From CAYQQR01 sp964420035 (GTDB lineage: Bacteria > Bacteroidota > Bacteroidia > Bacteroidales > SM23-62), in NCBI GenBank assembly GCA_964420035.1, contig CAYQQR010000020.1:1-64000 (forward strand): a DNA stretch of 64,000 nucleotides. The letters run 5' to 3'. A program made the translations under genes and the position numbers. Positions 17,189 to 25,678 of this stretch are shown piece after piece. The number at the start of each line of letters is the position of its first letter. The stretch's first letter is position 1. Below the pieces are notes generated by a model. The model saw nothing but the letters and a program-made list of their open reading frames with translations, was not told the DNA's origin and did no database searches.

Positions 17189-17219
17189 CCTTCCCGCCCG
17201 CCGGGGCGGACCGCGAAGG
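17189..17219. terminator. Hairpin between convergent nhaC and E1 genes
   Basis: An outer stem CCTTC (17189-17193)/GAAGG (17215-17219) encloses an inner CCGC (17198-17201)/GCGG (17206-17209) stem with a 4-base loop. It lies in the 78-base gap between two converging genes. There is no strong T tail on either side, although AAAAA follows at 17226-17230. It may be a bidirectional terminator or a GC-rich intergenic repeat. Confidence 0.4.
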
Positions 17220-17250
17220 CAGATTAAAAATGAAGCCGGGCTTTGACCCG

Positions 17251-19689
17251 TCAATACATGGAGGGATACTTTGCCGGATCGTATTCGTGCATCAGGTCGT
17301 ACACCATCTCAAAAACATTCTCCGCGTTGGGATTGCTGAAATAATCTCCATCCGTTGCATAAGCGGGCCGGTGCTCCCGTGCCGTGAGCGTCCGGGGTTC
17401 CGAATCCAGGTGGAAGAAGGCTCCCTCCTCCTCCAGCACCTTGTGCATCATATAGGTCGTACCCCCACCGGGCACATCTTCATCGAAAAAGACCACCTTA
17501 TGGGTCTTTCTCAGGGATGTCTCTATACTATGATCCAGGTCAAAGGGCAAGAGGGTCTGTACATCAATGAGCTCAACACTGATGTCAAATTCTTCCAGTT
17601 GTGAAACGGCTTCCTGTGCGATACGAACGCAGGAACCATAGGTCACCAGGGTCAGGTCTGTTCCTTCACGGATAATTTCCGGCTCCCCCAGGGGCACCGT
17701 GAATTCTCCCATATTCTCCGGCCGTGGTTCCCGAAGGCGGTAAGCATTCAGGGGTTCTATCACAATCGCCGGATCATCCGAACGTATCAGGGTGTTGTAC
17801 ATTCCTGCTGCCTGGGTCATATTACGGGGTACACAGACATAAATGCCCCGGATGGCTCCCAGGAGCATTCCAATGGGTGAACCCGCGTGCCAGATTCCTT
17901 CAAACCTGTGACCCCGGGTGGTTATGATCAGGGGAGCGATCTGCCGGCCCTTGGTTCGCCAGGACAGACTGGCCAGGTCGTCGCTCATGGTCTGCAGCGC
18001 GTACAATACATAATCCAGGTACTGTATTTCGGCAATGGGACGCAATCCCCTGAGGGCCATCCCAATACCCTGTCCTATAATGGTGGTCTCCCGTATTCCG
18101 GTATCGCTGATACGGGAGGCACCAAACTTTTTCTGAATACCTTCATAGGTCTGGTTCACCCCACCGATCTTACCCACATCTTCTCCGAATATGAACACCC
18201 TGGGGTCGTTTTCCACCAGGTAATGGAAATTATCCCGGAGAATCTCCCTTCCGGGCACCTCATCGCCGTTGGACCCATAAACCGGCTTCACCTGCCGGAT
18301 ATTCAGGGCTGAAGTTTCATACTCGTTATAGAGGAATGTGCTGTAGCGATCGTAGGCGTCTTCACTGGCTTCATCAATCCAGTCGGACAGCCGCGACTGC
18401 AATTCCCCGCGCTGGGGACAATCCAGGCAGATGCCGCGCAGTATCTTCCTGGCCGTACTCAGATTGTCCTTACGGATGGGATTGGCTACCCTCTCAAGAT
18501 TGCCGGTCAGGACAGATATCTTGTCTATCCTGTCCTTTTTGCAGATGCATGATTTGTTCCCGATGATCTTCAGTAAACTCTCCCGTTGTTTCTTTATGGC
18601 TGACGTATAGCGTTCCCATGCGGTATTTTTCGCGTCTCTGGCCTGCTTTTTCCCCTTTTCTTCATAACGGTCAAGCTCCCCCGCTCCGGCTATGCCGGTT
18701 TCCAGGATCCATTCCCGCATCTTTTTCAAAGGATCATATTCGGCTTCCCATTCGAGTCTTTCCTTCGACTTGTAACGTTCGTGCGACCCGGAGGTCGAGT
18801 GACCCAGGGGCTGGGTGATCTCTTCAACATGAAACAGGACCGGCACGTGCTCCTTCCTGCAGAGGGCAATACCCTCTTCAAACATCTTGCACAAGCCGGG
18901 ATAATCCCATCCTTTACCGGTGTATATCTCTATACCCGGTTCCTTGACGGTTCTGCGAAATCCTTCCAGGGCCTCCGAGATACGTTCCTTGGTCACCTGG
19001 TAGTCGCGGGTCACGGAAATACCGTAACCGTCATCCCAAACGGCAACTGCAACCGGTATCTGAAGCACGCCTGCGGCATTTATGGTCTCAAAAAAATGCC
19101 CTTCCGCGGTGCTGGCATCCCCGATCATGCCAAAGGCCACTTCATTACCCTTCCGGGAAAGTTTTTCATAGGAATGCAGCTCCTTGTTGTGCCTGAATAA
19201 TTTAGAGGCATACCCCAATCCCACGAGACGGGGCATCTGGGCCGCCGTAGGAGAAAGATCCGCTGCGGCATTTTTCTGCTTTGTAAGATTCAGCCACTGA
19301 CCACTGGAATCGACATTGGCCGTGGAAAAATGATTATTAAAGGAACGGCCCGAATTACCGGGATTATGCTCGGTATTGGTGTCCCCGTAAAGCTGATAGA
19401 AAAATTCTTCCGGGGTCACAATGCCCGCGGCCATCATAAAGGTCTGGTCACGGTAATAGCCCGAACGCCAGTCGCCTTCACGGAATTGTTTGGCCATAGC
19501 AAGCTGGGCAATTTCTTTTCCGTCACCGAAAATGCCGAATTTTGCCTTGCCGGTAAGAACTTCCCCCCGGGCCAATACACTGCATTCCCGGCTCATGCGT
19601 GCAAGTCTGAAATCTTCCAGCACCTCTCTTTTAAATTCATCGAGAGAAATTGCTTTTTCTACCCTTACAGTATGATTTTGTTGCGCCAT
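17251..19689 (-). CDS. Fused 2-oxoacid dehydrogenase E1 alpha/beta
   Basis: This 812-residue protein joins both subunits of a thiamine-diphosphate-dependent 2-oxoacid dehydrogenase E1, most like the branched-chain type. The alpha part (about 1-350) has the GDAS...WDDGYGIS cofactor-binding segment (190-225); the usual GDG...NN pattern is altered to GDA...DD. After a helical linker, the beta part (about 480-812) shows FGEDVGKIGG, ISDTGIRE and VFFDEDVPGGG. It would decarboxylate a 2-oxoacid and pass the acyl group to E2; no E2 or E3 gene is in the window. A -7 box lies 26 bases upstream, and a dispersed hairpin repeat lies just before it. Confidence 0.88.
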   Translation of the reverse strand: MAQQNHTVRVEKAISLDEFKREVLEDFRLARMSRECSVLARGEVLTGKAKFGIFGDGKEIAQLAMAKQFREGDWRSGYYRDQTFMMAAGIVTPEEFFYQLYGDTNTEHNPGNSGRSFNNHFSTANVDSSGQWLNLTKQKNAAADLSPTAAQMPRLVGLGYASKLFRHNKELHSYEKLSRKGNEVAFGMIGDASTAEGHFFETINAAGVLQIPVAVAVWDDGYGISVTRDYQVTKERISEALEGFRRTVKEPGIEIYTGKGWDYPGLCKMFEEGIALCRKEHVPVLFHVEEITQPLGHSTSGSHERYKSKERLEWEAEYDPLKKMREWILETGIAGAGELDRYEEKGKKQARDAKNTAWERYTSAIKKQRESLLKIIGNKSCICKKDRIDKISVLTGNLERVANPIRKDNLSTARKILRGICLDCPQRGELQSRLSDWIDEASEDAYDRYSTFLYNEYETSALNIRQVKPVYGSNGDEVPGREILRDNFHYLVENDPRVFIFGEDVGKIGGVNQTYEGIQKKFGASRISDTGIRETTIIGQGIGMALRGLRPIAEIQYLDYVLYALQTMSDDLASLSWRTKGRQIAPLIITTRGHRFEGIWHAGSPIGMLLGAIRGIYVCVPRNMTQAAGMYNTLIRSDDPAIVIEPLNAYRLREPRPENMGEFTVPLGEPEIIREGTDLTLVTYGSCVRIAQEAVSQLEEFDISVELIDVQTLLPFDLDHSIETSLRKTHKVVFFDEDVPGGGTTYMMHKVLEEEGAFFHLDSEPRTLTAREHRPAYATDGDYFSNPNAENVFEMVYDLMHEYDPAKYPSMY

Positions 19690-19714
19690 TGGGTATCTTG
19701 TCTTTACAGGTAAA

Positions 19715-19722
19715 CAAATTTA
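19715..19722 (-). promoter_or_regulatory. -7 box of the E1 gene
   Basis: Read on the minus strand this is TAAATTTG, matching TAnnTTTG, 25 bases before the ATG. The expected -33 position falls inside the hairpin repeat at 19730-19778, and no TTG is found there. Confidence 0.4.
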
Positions 19723-19729
19723 ACAAGAA

Positions 19730-19778
19730 TTGACTTACCCCCGCGGCAGAGCCACGGGGAATGCGCTCGCGTAATTCA
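19730..19778 (+). repeat. Dispersed hairpin repeat, short copy
   Basis: This 49-bp copy begins TTGACTTACCCC and contains GCAGAGCCACGGGGAATGCG, followed by CTCGCGTAATTCA. It matches the right-hand half of the longer copies at 27097-27224 and 49856-49961. It lies in the 242-base gap between the E1 gene and the small gene at 19932. Confidence 0.7.
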
Positions 19779-19881
19779 TCGAAACGAGCGGTCCAGAGCA
19801 GTCTGATCAGCATTGGCCCGGCTTGACCAGATGCAGGTCATTGTTTTAAATCCGCACCCAATCATTTCAACATTTATTTCG

Positions 19882-19889
19882 TAGTTTTG
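19882..19889 (+). promoter_or_regulatory. -7 box before the small Cys-rich protein
   Basis: TAGTTTTG matches TAnnTTTG and ends 42 bases before the ATG at 19932. No -33 box was found at the usual spacing. Confidence 0.35.
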
Positions 19890-19931
19890 TTAATTCTTAA
19901 AGTAATCATTAGCCTTAATTAGAAATTAAAG

Positions 19932-20153
19932 ATGCTCAAAGTACTTCTCATAGCGGTCATTCTTATTGTTGTTGCCCTGGCAGGCATGTCCATACGTATT
20001 TTATTCACCAAAAAAGGTGAATTTTCCGGGGGCAGCTGCTCATCCAGTCCGGGTCTGGAAAGCAGGGGCATCACCTGTGCCTGCGGCGGTCATGGAAGCT
20101 GTAAGAATCAAGACGTCGAACCGGATGAAATCAATGCACTACCTGCAGATTAA
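19932..20153 (+). CDS. Small membrane-anchored Cys-rich protein
   Basis: This 73-residue protein has one N-terminal transmembrane helix (about residues 3-24) followed by a short soluble tail with four cysteines: one in GGSCSSS and three in ITCACGGHGSC. The Cys-x-Cys and nearby Cys suggest metal or iron-sulfur binding, but this is inference. It is convergent with apbE, overlapping it by 15 bases, next to the Na+-NQR operon. Its placement suggests an accessory role in NQR maturation or redox chemistry. Confidence 0.7.
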   Translation: MLKVLLIAVILIVVALAGMSIRILFTKKGEFSGGSCSSSPGLESRGITCACGGHGSCKNQDVEPDEINALPAD

Positions 20154-21197
20154 TCTTTGCATTCCACCGGTCATATAGACCTGAAAATTTCCTTCTTCAT
20201 CTGAATAGATCAGGTAAGCCTCCAGATCGGGGTGTTCCTGTACGAAAAGCTTACTTTTTTCAAGGCCCATCGCCATGCAGGCAGTTGCATAGGCATCCGC
20301 ATCCATACATTCTTCTGTAAGGATAGTGGCACTCAGCAGGCGGTCTCTGACCGGCCGGCCCGTTTTGGGATCGATGGTATGGGAATACTTGACCCCGTCT
20401 TCCTCGTAGAAGTTCCTGTAGTTGCCTGAGGTTGCCAGGGACCGGTTTTTCAGTTCCACCACCGCCTGCAGTTCCCCGCGGATGAGGTTCAGACTTTCCG
20501 TGGGCCTTTCAATACCCACCCGCCAGAGTTGCCCGGATGGATTCACCCCCCGGGTTTTAACCTCTCCTCCCAGTTCGATCAGGTAATTCTTTATGCCCAA
20601 ATCGTCCAGGTAGCCTGCAAGAACATCCACTGCATAACCCTGGGCGATGGCATTGACGTCAAACTGTATGGCCGGATGTTCCTTCACAACCCGCCCCTCT
20701 GCAAGCCTGACCTTGTCCATACCCACAAACTGCAACAGGCTGTCGATGCTATTGGTGCTGGCGCGGGGAGCGTGATCCGGACCGAAGCCCCAGGCATTCA
20801 CCACCGGGGCTATGGTTATATCGAAGTAGCCACCGGAAGTTTCGTATACCTCCCGGGCTTTTCTGAAGACGCGTATAAAATGTTCATCCACCACTACAGC
20901 CTCTTCATTCCTGTTGACGCGTGAAATGAGTGATGATTCCAGGTAGGTCGACAGGGAACGGTCAAAATCCGTGAGAATAGAATCAACCTCGCGGCTCAGG
21001 TCCAGGCTGTCACGAGCGGCATAGGTTACATGATAGCCGGTGCCCTGCGCCGATCCGGATACCCGGTAATAGGGCAGTCTGCCAGGAATACAGGCCTTGT
21101 AGATCGCCGCGGAAGCCAAAACAATGAAAACAATGCCCTTCACTGTACCAGACCCACCGTTGGGGATATGGACCAATCGCTTAACCGCCGAAGTCAT
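20139..21197 (-). CDS. apbE: FAD:protein FMN transferase
   Basis: This 352-residue protein attaches FMN from FAD to a threonine of target flavoproteins; NqrB and NqrC are the known targets and are encoded just upstream. An N-terminal hydrophobic segment (about residues 19-33) with C36 suggests membrane anchoring on the periplasmic side. Family landmarks include FDVNAIAQGYAVD, LIELGGEVKTRG, SHTIDPKTGRPV and the late DADAYATACMAMG segment. The start overlaps the nqrF end by 17 bases, making it the last gene of the nqr operon. Confidence 0.92.
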   Translation of the reverse strand: MTSAVKRLVHIPNGGSGTVKGIVFIVLASAAIYKACIPGRLPYYRVSGSAQGTGYHVTYAARDSLDLSREVDSILTDFDRSLSTYLESSLISRVNRNEEAVVVDEHFIRVFRKAREVYETSGGYFDITIAPVVNAWGFGPDHAPRASTNSIDSLLQFVGMDKVRLAEGRVVKEHPAIQFDVNAIAQGYAVDVLAGYLDDLGIKNYLIELGGEVKTRGVNPSGQLWRVGIERPTESLNLIRGELQAVVELKNRSLATSGNYRNFYEEDGVKYSHTIDPKTGRPVRDRLLSATILTEECMDADAYATACMAMGLEKSKLFVQEHPDLEAYLIYSDEEGNFQVYMTGGMQRLICR

Positions 21198-22437
21198 CGA
21201 AGTCGATCATTTCTTCCGGCACCCCCAGGTTATAGAGAAGGTCATGTACGGCATCGTTCATGGCGGGAGGACCACACATGTAGTATTCCAGTTCTTCCGG
21301 TTCTTCCACTTTACTCAGATACTGGTCGTACAGTACCTGGTGAATGAAGCCTACCGGACCGTCCCAGTGATCTTCCTCTTTGGGTTCTGAGAGGGCGATA
21401 TGGAACTCGAAATTCGGGAATTTCTTTTCTATTTCCCTGAAATCTTCCTCGTAGAATATTTCTCGCTTCGACCGGGCCCCGTACCAGTAACTCACTTTTC
21501 TGTCGGTCTTGAGGGTATGAAACAGATGGAAAATGTGGGACCGCAATGGCGCCATCCCGGCACCGCCACCCACATAGACCATTTCCCTGTCGGTATCCTT
21601 GATGAAGAACTCACCGTATGGTCCGGAAATGCTTACCTTATCCCCGGGCTTCCTGGAAAAGATGTAGGAGGAACATACACCGGGATTGACTTTCATGAAT
21701 TGTCCCTTTTCCCGGTCCCACGGTGGGGTGGCAATACGGACATTCAACTTTATGATGTTCCCTTCTGCAGGATGATTGGCCATGGAATAAGCCCGGAAGG
21801 TCTCTTCTGTATTTTTCATTTTGAGATCCCACATGTTGAACCGGTTCCATTCATCCCTGAATTCTTCTTCAACATCAATGTCCCTGGCAAAATCGACTTC
21901 AACGCGGGGTACGTCGATCTGAATGTAACCGCCGGATTTAAAATCCAGTTCTTCACCTTCGGGGAGCTTCACGACAAGCTCTTTGATGAAGGTGGCCACG
22001 TTGCGGTTGGATACCACCTCGCATTCCCACTTCCTGATACCCATTACTTCTTCCGGGACCTTGATGACCATGTCGTCACGTATCTTGACCTGGCAACCCA
22101 GGCGCCAGTTTTGCTGTTGTTCCTTTCTCGTGAAGAACCCGGTTTCCGTGGGCAGGATGGACCCTCCGCCTTCCATGACCTGGCATTTGCACAGGCCACA
22201 GGTTCCTCCGCCGCCACAGGCCGAGGGAAGGTAGATCCCCTGGTTTGAAAGAGTGGATAAGATGGTGTTGCCAGGTTCCACTTTTATATCCTCATCATTG
22301 ATCGTCAGCCTTACCTCACCCTGTGGGGTCAGTTTGGCGCGGGCATAAAGAAGTACCAGCACCAGCACGAGAATGACAGAGAAGAAAACCGCTATGCTGA
22401 TGGCAATGACAAGGGCCTGGCTGGTAAGTATGATCAT
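21181..22437 (-). CDS. nqrF: Na+-translocating NADH:quinone reductase subunit F
   Basis: This 418-residue subunit takes electrons from NADH into the pump. An N-terminal transmembrane helix (about 8-32) is followed by a 2Fe-2S ferredoxin domain with C74, C80, C83 and C115. The FAD-binding region has RAYSMANHP, and the NAD-binding part has YVGGGAGMAPLRSH (about 290-303). The C-terminal YYMCGPPAMNDAV segment is typical of this reductase fold. It starts 18 bases after nqrE and overlaps apbE. Confidence 0.96.
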   Translation of the reverse strand: MIILTSQALVIAISIAVFFSVILVLVLVLLYARAKLTPQGEVRLTINDEDIKVEPGNTILSTLSNQGIYLPSACGGGGTCGLCKCQVMEGGGSILPTETGFFTRKEQQQNWRLGCQVKIRDDMVIKVPEEVMGIRKWECEVVSNRNVATFIKELVVKLPEGEELDFKSGGYIQIDVPRVEVDFARDIDVEEEFRDEWNRFNMWDLKMKNTEETFRAYSMANHPAEGNIIKLNVRIATPPWDREKGQFMKVNPGVCSSYIFSRKPGDKVSISGPYGEFFIKDTDREMVYVGGGAGMAPLRSHIFHLFHTLKTDRKVSYWYGARSKREIFYEEDFREIEKKFPNFEFHIALSEPKEEDHWDGPVGFIHQVLYDQYLSKVEEPEELEYYMCGPPAMNDAVHDLLYNLGVPEEMIDFDDFGG

Positions 22438-22455
22438 TCTTGTTGTTGTTTTGTA

Positions 22456-23073
22456 TTATAATTTAATCCCCATAAAACTCATAAAGGCAATGCCCATCAA
22501 ACCGGTGATGATAAAGGTAATCCCCAGTCCGCGCAAGGGTGCCGGCACATTGGAATACCTTATCTTCTCCCGTATGGCGGCGATTCCGACAATGGCCAGG
22601 AACCATCCGACACCCGAACCCAAACCGAAGGCTGTGGCCTCGGCAATATTGGCATATTCCCTTTCCTGCATGAAGAGCGAACCGCCAAGGATGGCACAGT
22701 TCACTGCAATCAGGGGCAGGAAGATCCCCAGGGAGTTATAAAGGGTCGGAGAGAATTTTTCTATCACCATCTCGACCAGCTGAACCATGGAGGCAATGAC
22801 CGCAATGAACATGATATAGCTCAAAAAACTGAGGTCTACGTCGCCCAGGCTGGCACTGATCCAGGTCAGGGCCCCGGGCTGCAGAATATATTGCTCAATC
22901 AGGTAATTGATCGGAACCGTAAAACCCAGAACGAAGATCACGGCTATGCCCAGACCGGTAGAGGTCTTAACCGTCTTTGATACCGCCAGGTAAGAACACA
23001 TACCCAGAAAGTATGCAAAGATCATGTTATCGATAAAGATGGACTTAACGAATATGTTGACCAGATTTTCCAT
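22456..23073 (-). CDS. nqrE: Na+-translocating NADH:quinone reductase subunit E
   Basis: This 205-residue integral membrane subunit has about six helices. Cysteines in the segments GMCSYLAVS and AVNCAILGG correspond to the residues that, with those of NqrD, hold the intramembrane iron site known from the Vibrio enzyme. It is related to RnfA, but the gene order (A-B-C-D-E-F plus apbE) fixes it as NQR. It starts 3 bases after nqrD ends. Confidence 0.96.
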   Translation of the reverse strand: MENLVNIFVKSIFIDNMIFAYFLGMCSYLAVSKTVKTSTGLGIAVIFVLGFTVPINYLIEQYILQPGALTWISASLGDVDLSFLSYIMFIAVIASMVQLVEMVIEKFSPTLYNSLGIFLPLIAVNCAILGGSLFMQEREYANIAEATAFGLGSGVGWFLAIVGIAAIREKIRYSNVPAPLRGLGITFIITGLMGIAFMSFMGIKL

Positions 23074-23076
23074 GAC

Positions 23077-23727
23077 TTAATTTTCTTCTATCAGTTTCCT
23101 GTTTGAATGCCTTTGGACCCAGATAATGATCCCCACGGTTATCAATGCCATGGGGGGCAATATCATCAGTCCGTTATTCTCATATCCGAAAGCAAAAAAT
23201 GCTTCCGGAATCACCGGTATATCCATGATGGTCCCGGATCCAAGCAGTTCCCTGAAAAAAGCCACGATGATAAGAATAAGTCCGTAGCCTGCGGCATTCC
23301 CCACGCCATCCAGGAATGAAGCCCAGGGCTTGTTACCCAGGGCAAAGGCTTCCAGACGACCCATGATGATGCAGTTGGTGATGATCAATCCCACGAAAAC
23401 CGACAACTGCTTGCTTACATCATAGGCTATAGCTTGCAGGACCTCATCCACCAGGATAACCATAGAGGCGATAACCGTAAGCTGAACGATGATCCTGATC
23501 CGCGGGGGGATCCGCTTTCGGAGCAAAGAGATCACCACGTTGGAAACAGCCATGACCACGACCACCGAAATGGCCATCACAATGGATGGTAAAAGCTTAA
23601 CCGTGATAGCCAGTGCCGAACAAATCCCCAGTACCTGTACCGTGATCGGGTTGCTGTCGTTAAGCGGATCCGTCAGAAGTTTTATGTTCTTGCTGGAAAA
23701 TAAAGGTTCTTGTTCTGGCTGACTCAT
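23077..23727 (-). CDS. nqrD: Na+-translocating NADH:quinone reductase subunit D
   Basis: About 216 residues are encoded from the ATG at 23727, whose ATGA overlaps the nqrC stop by 4 bases; this decides the start against an upstream in-frame start at 23775. The protein is a polytopic membrane subunit paralogous to NqrE, with the matching cysteine segments LGICSALAIT and ITNCIIMGRLEAF. Together with NqrE it forms part of the sodium path. Confidence 0.95.
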   Translation of the reverse strand: MSQPEQEPLFSSKNIKLLTDPLNDSNPITVQVLGICSALAITVKLLPSIVMAISVVVVMAVSNVVISLLRKRIPPRIRIIVQLTVIASMVILVDEVLQAIAYDVSKQLSVFVGLIITNCIIMGRLEAFALGNKPWASFLDGVGNAAGYGLILIIVAFFRELLGSGTIMDIPVIPEAFFAFGYENNGLMILPPMALITVGIIIWVQRHSNRKLIEEN

Positions 23728-24461
23728 GATTCGTTCATTTTTGATTTGAAAAAAGTCTCGTACGGAAGCATGCAATCATACAACATGGCTTCCAGTCCTT
23801 TGCTCGTAATCGTTCCGCCGGAGATGGCATCTACAGCCGAACGGGCGTCATCGGGGGCACCGCCCTTGACCACCTTGATGGCAGCAAATTCCCCGGATTC
23901 ACTGAATATCTTCTTGCCCTTGAACTTCTCCTGGAACCAGTCGGTATTGATCCCGGCACCCAACCCGGGTGTTTCGCTTTGATGATCAAAGATGGCCCCG
24001 TGAATGGTGTTCATATCTTCCTCGAGGGCAACATAGCCCCAGATAGGTCCCCACAACCCTTTTCCCCTGACGGGTATGATATAATTTCTTTGTCCTTTCC
24101 CGGTTTCCGAAATATAAACAGGCAAATTTCTCTCTTCAACGGGTTTGTTAAGCTCTTCCTTGATATTCACCGTAAAAGCATCGATCCCTTCCTTAAGTTC
24201 TCCTTTATTGTTGATGACAAAGCTCTCCGTTATAAACTGATCATACAGTTTTTCCACCAGTAAATCCTTTTTGCCGGCCGTATCCAGTTGTTCCCTGGTT
24301 GCCTGTTCAACAGAACGCAGGATATCGGTTTTCTTTTCTATCTCAATATTTTTTTCCTGTAAGGGTTTGAGCTGCTCGGAAACGAAAGACAATATGGCCG
24401 CCACCACGATAACCATGATGGACGAAAAGGCAAATATGTATAGATTGGTGAACCGTTTCAT
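23724..24461 (-). CDS. nqrC: Na+-translocating NADH:quinone reductase subunit C
   Basis: About 245 residues are encoded from the ATG at 24461; a GTG one codon upstream is also possible. One transmembrane helix lies at about 8-29, followed by a periplasmic FMN domain. The flavinylation motif appears as DAISGGTIT (about 211-219), with the Thr at about 217 expected to carry covalent FMN placed by ApbE. The family consensus SGAT is SGGT here, a conservative change. Confidence 0.95.
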   Translation of the reverse strand: MKRFTNLYIFAFSSIMVIVVAAILSFVSEQLKPLQEKNIEIEKKTDILRSVEQATREQLDTAGKKDLLVEKLYDQFITESFVINNKGELKEGIDAFTVNIKEELNKPVEERNLPVYISETGKGQRNYIIPVRGKGLWGPIWGYVALEEDMNTIHGAIFDHQSETPGLGAGINTDWFQEKFKGKKIFSESGEFAAIKVVKGGAPDDARSAVDAISGGTITSKGLEAMLYDCMLPYETFFKSKMNES

Positions 24462-24472
24462 CACTGTTTACT

Positions 24473-25654
24473 TTAAGCCGTGCTCAGTTTTTCTCGTTTT
24501 ATTCTCCTTCGGATGTTTGCCTCAACCACGTAATGATCGATTAGGGGGGCAAAGACATTCATCAGGAGTATGGCCAGCATCACCCCTTCGGGATAGGCCG
24601 GATTCAGTACCCGGATCATAATGCACAAAATACCCACCAGGAAGCCATAGATCCATTTCCCCCTGGTGGTCTGGGCGGCCGAGACCGGATCGGTGGCCAT
24701 AAAAACAATGCCGAAGGCAAAGCCCCCGAGTATCAGGTGCTGCCAGAAAGGAATGGCCATCAGGGTATTAACGGCGAAAGCATTCAGGATCAATCCCATG
24801 GTGATGGCCCCCAGGACCCCGGAAAACATGATTCGCCAACTGCCTATGCCGGTTAACAATAGAATAAAGGCTCCCAGCAGTAGGGCCAGGGCGGAGGTTT
24901 CCCCGATGGAACCCGGTATGGTCCCCAGAAACATGTCCCAGGGGGTGTACTGCTGACCAATGCCGTTGGTAAATTCACTGCTCCCCAGGGCAGCCTGCCC
25001 CAGTACCGTGGAGCCCGTGAAACCGTCAACGATACCCTCCCCGCTCTTTAAAGCGGATATCCATACCTTGTCACCCGACATTTCTGAAGGATAGGCAAAA
25101 AACAGGAAGGCCCGTGCACTCAGGGCAGGATTCAGGATGTTCATGCCGGTGCCGCCAAAGACCTCCTTCACTATGATAACGGCAAAGGCAGTAGAAACAA
25201 CCACCATCCAGAGGGGAACATCGGCCGGCATGACCAGCGGGATGAGCATTCCGGAAACCAGGAAACCTTCATTCACCTCGTGACCCCTGATCTGGGCAAA
25301 GGCAAACTCGATGGCCAGCCCCGTAATATAGGAAACGACGATGATGGGCAGGATCTTAAGTATGCCGTAACCGACCATGGGCCAGAAATCCGGTTCGGCA
25401 CCCGTGGCGGTAAAATGCTGGTAACCCGTGTTCCAAATTCCAAAAAGCAAGGCAGGCACCAGTGCAAAAACCACCAGGGCCATGGTACGCTTCATGTCCA
25501 TGGCATCCCGAATATGGGAACCCTGTTTTGTGACCGTGTTGGGGACAAAAAGGAGGGTTTCAAATGCTTCAAAGGTAGATTGCAGCTTTGCAAACTTTCC
25601 CCCTTTTTCAAAATTTGGTTTGATGCGGTCAATAAATTTTCTTAAAGACTTCAT
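24473..25654 (-). CDS. nqrB: Na+-translocating NADH:quinone reductase subunit B
   Basis: This 393-residue polytopic subunit passes electrons from FMN to riboflavin and carries part of the sodium channel. The flavinylation motif DGFTGST (210-216) places the covalent FMN on T216. Other landmarks are HEVNEGFLVSG and GMNILNPALSARAF. It begins 24 bases after nqrA and ends 11 bases before nqrC. Confidence 0.96.
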   Translation of the reverse strand: MKSLRKFIDRIKPNFEKGGKFAKLQSTFEAFETLLFVPNTVTKQGSHIRDAMDMKRTMALVVFALVPALLFGIWNTGYQHFTATGAEPDFWPMVGYGILKILPIIVVSYITGLAIEFAFAQIRGHEVNEGFLVSGMLIPLVMPADVPLWMVVVSTAFAVIIVKEVFGGTGMNILNPALSARAFLFFAYPSEMSGDKVWISALKSGEGIVDGFTGSTVLGQAALGSSEFTNGIGQQYTPWDMFLGTIPGSIGETSALALLLGAFILLLTGIGSWRIMFSGVLGAITMGLILNAFAVNTLMAIPFWQHLILGGFAFGIVFMATDPVSAAQTTRGKWIYGFLVGILCIMIRVLNPAYPEGVMLAILLMNVFAPLIDHYVVEANIRRRIKREKLSTA

Positions 25655-25678
25655 GTCCCTGTATCCAATAATTAATAT

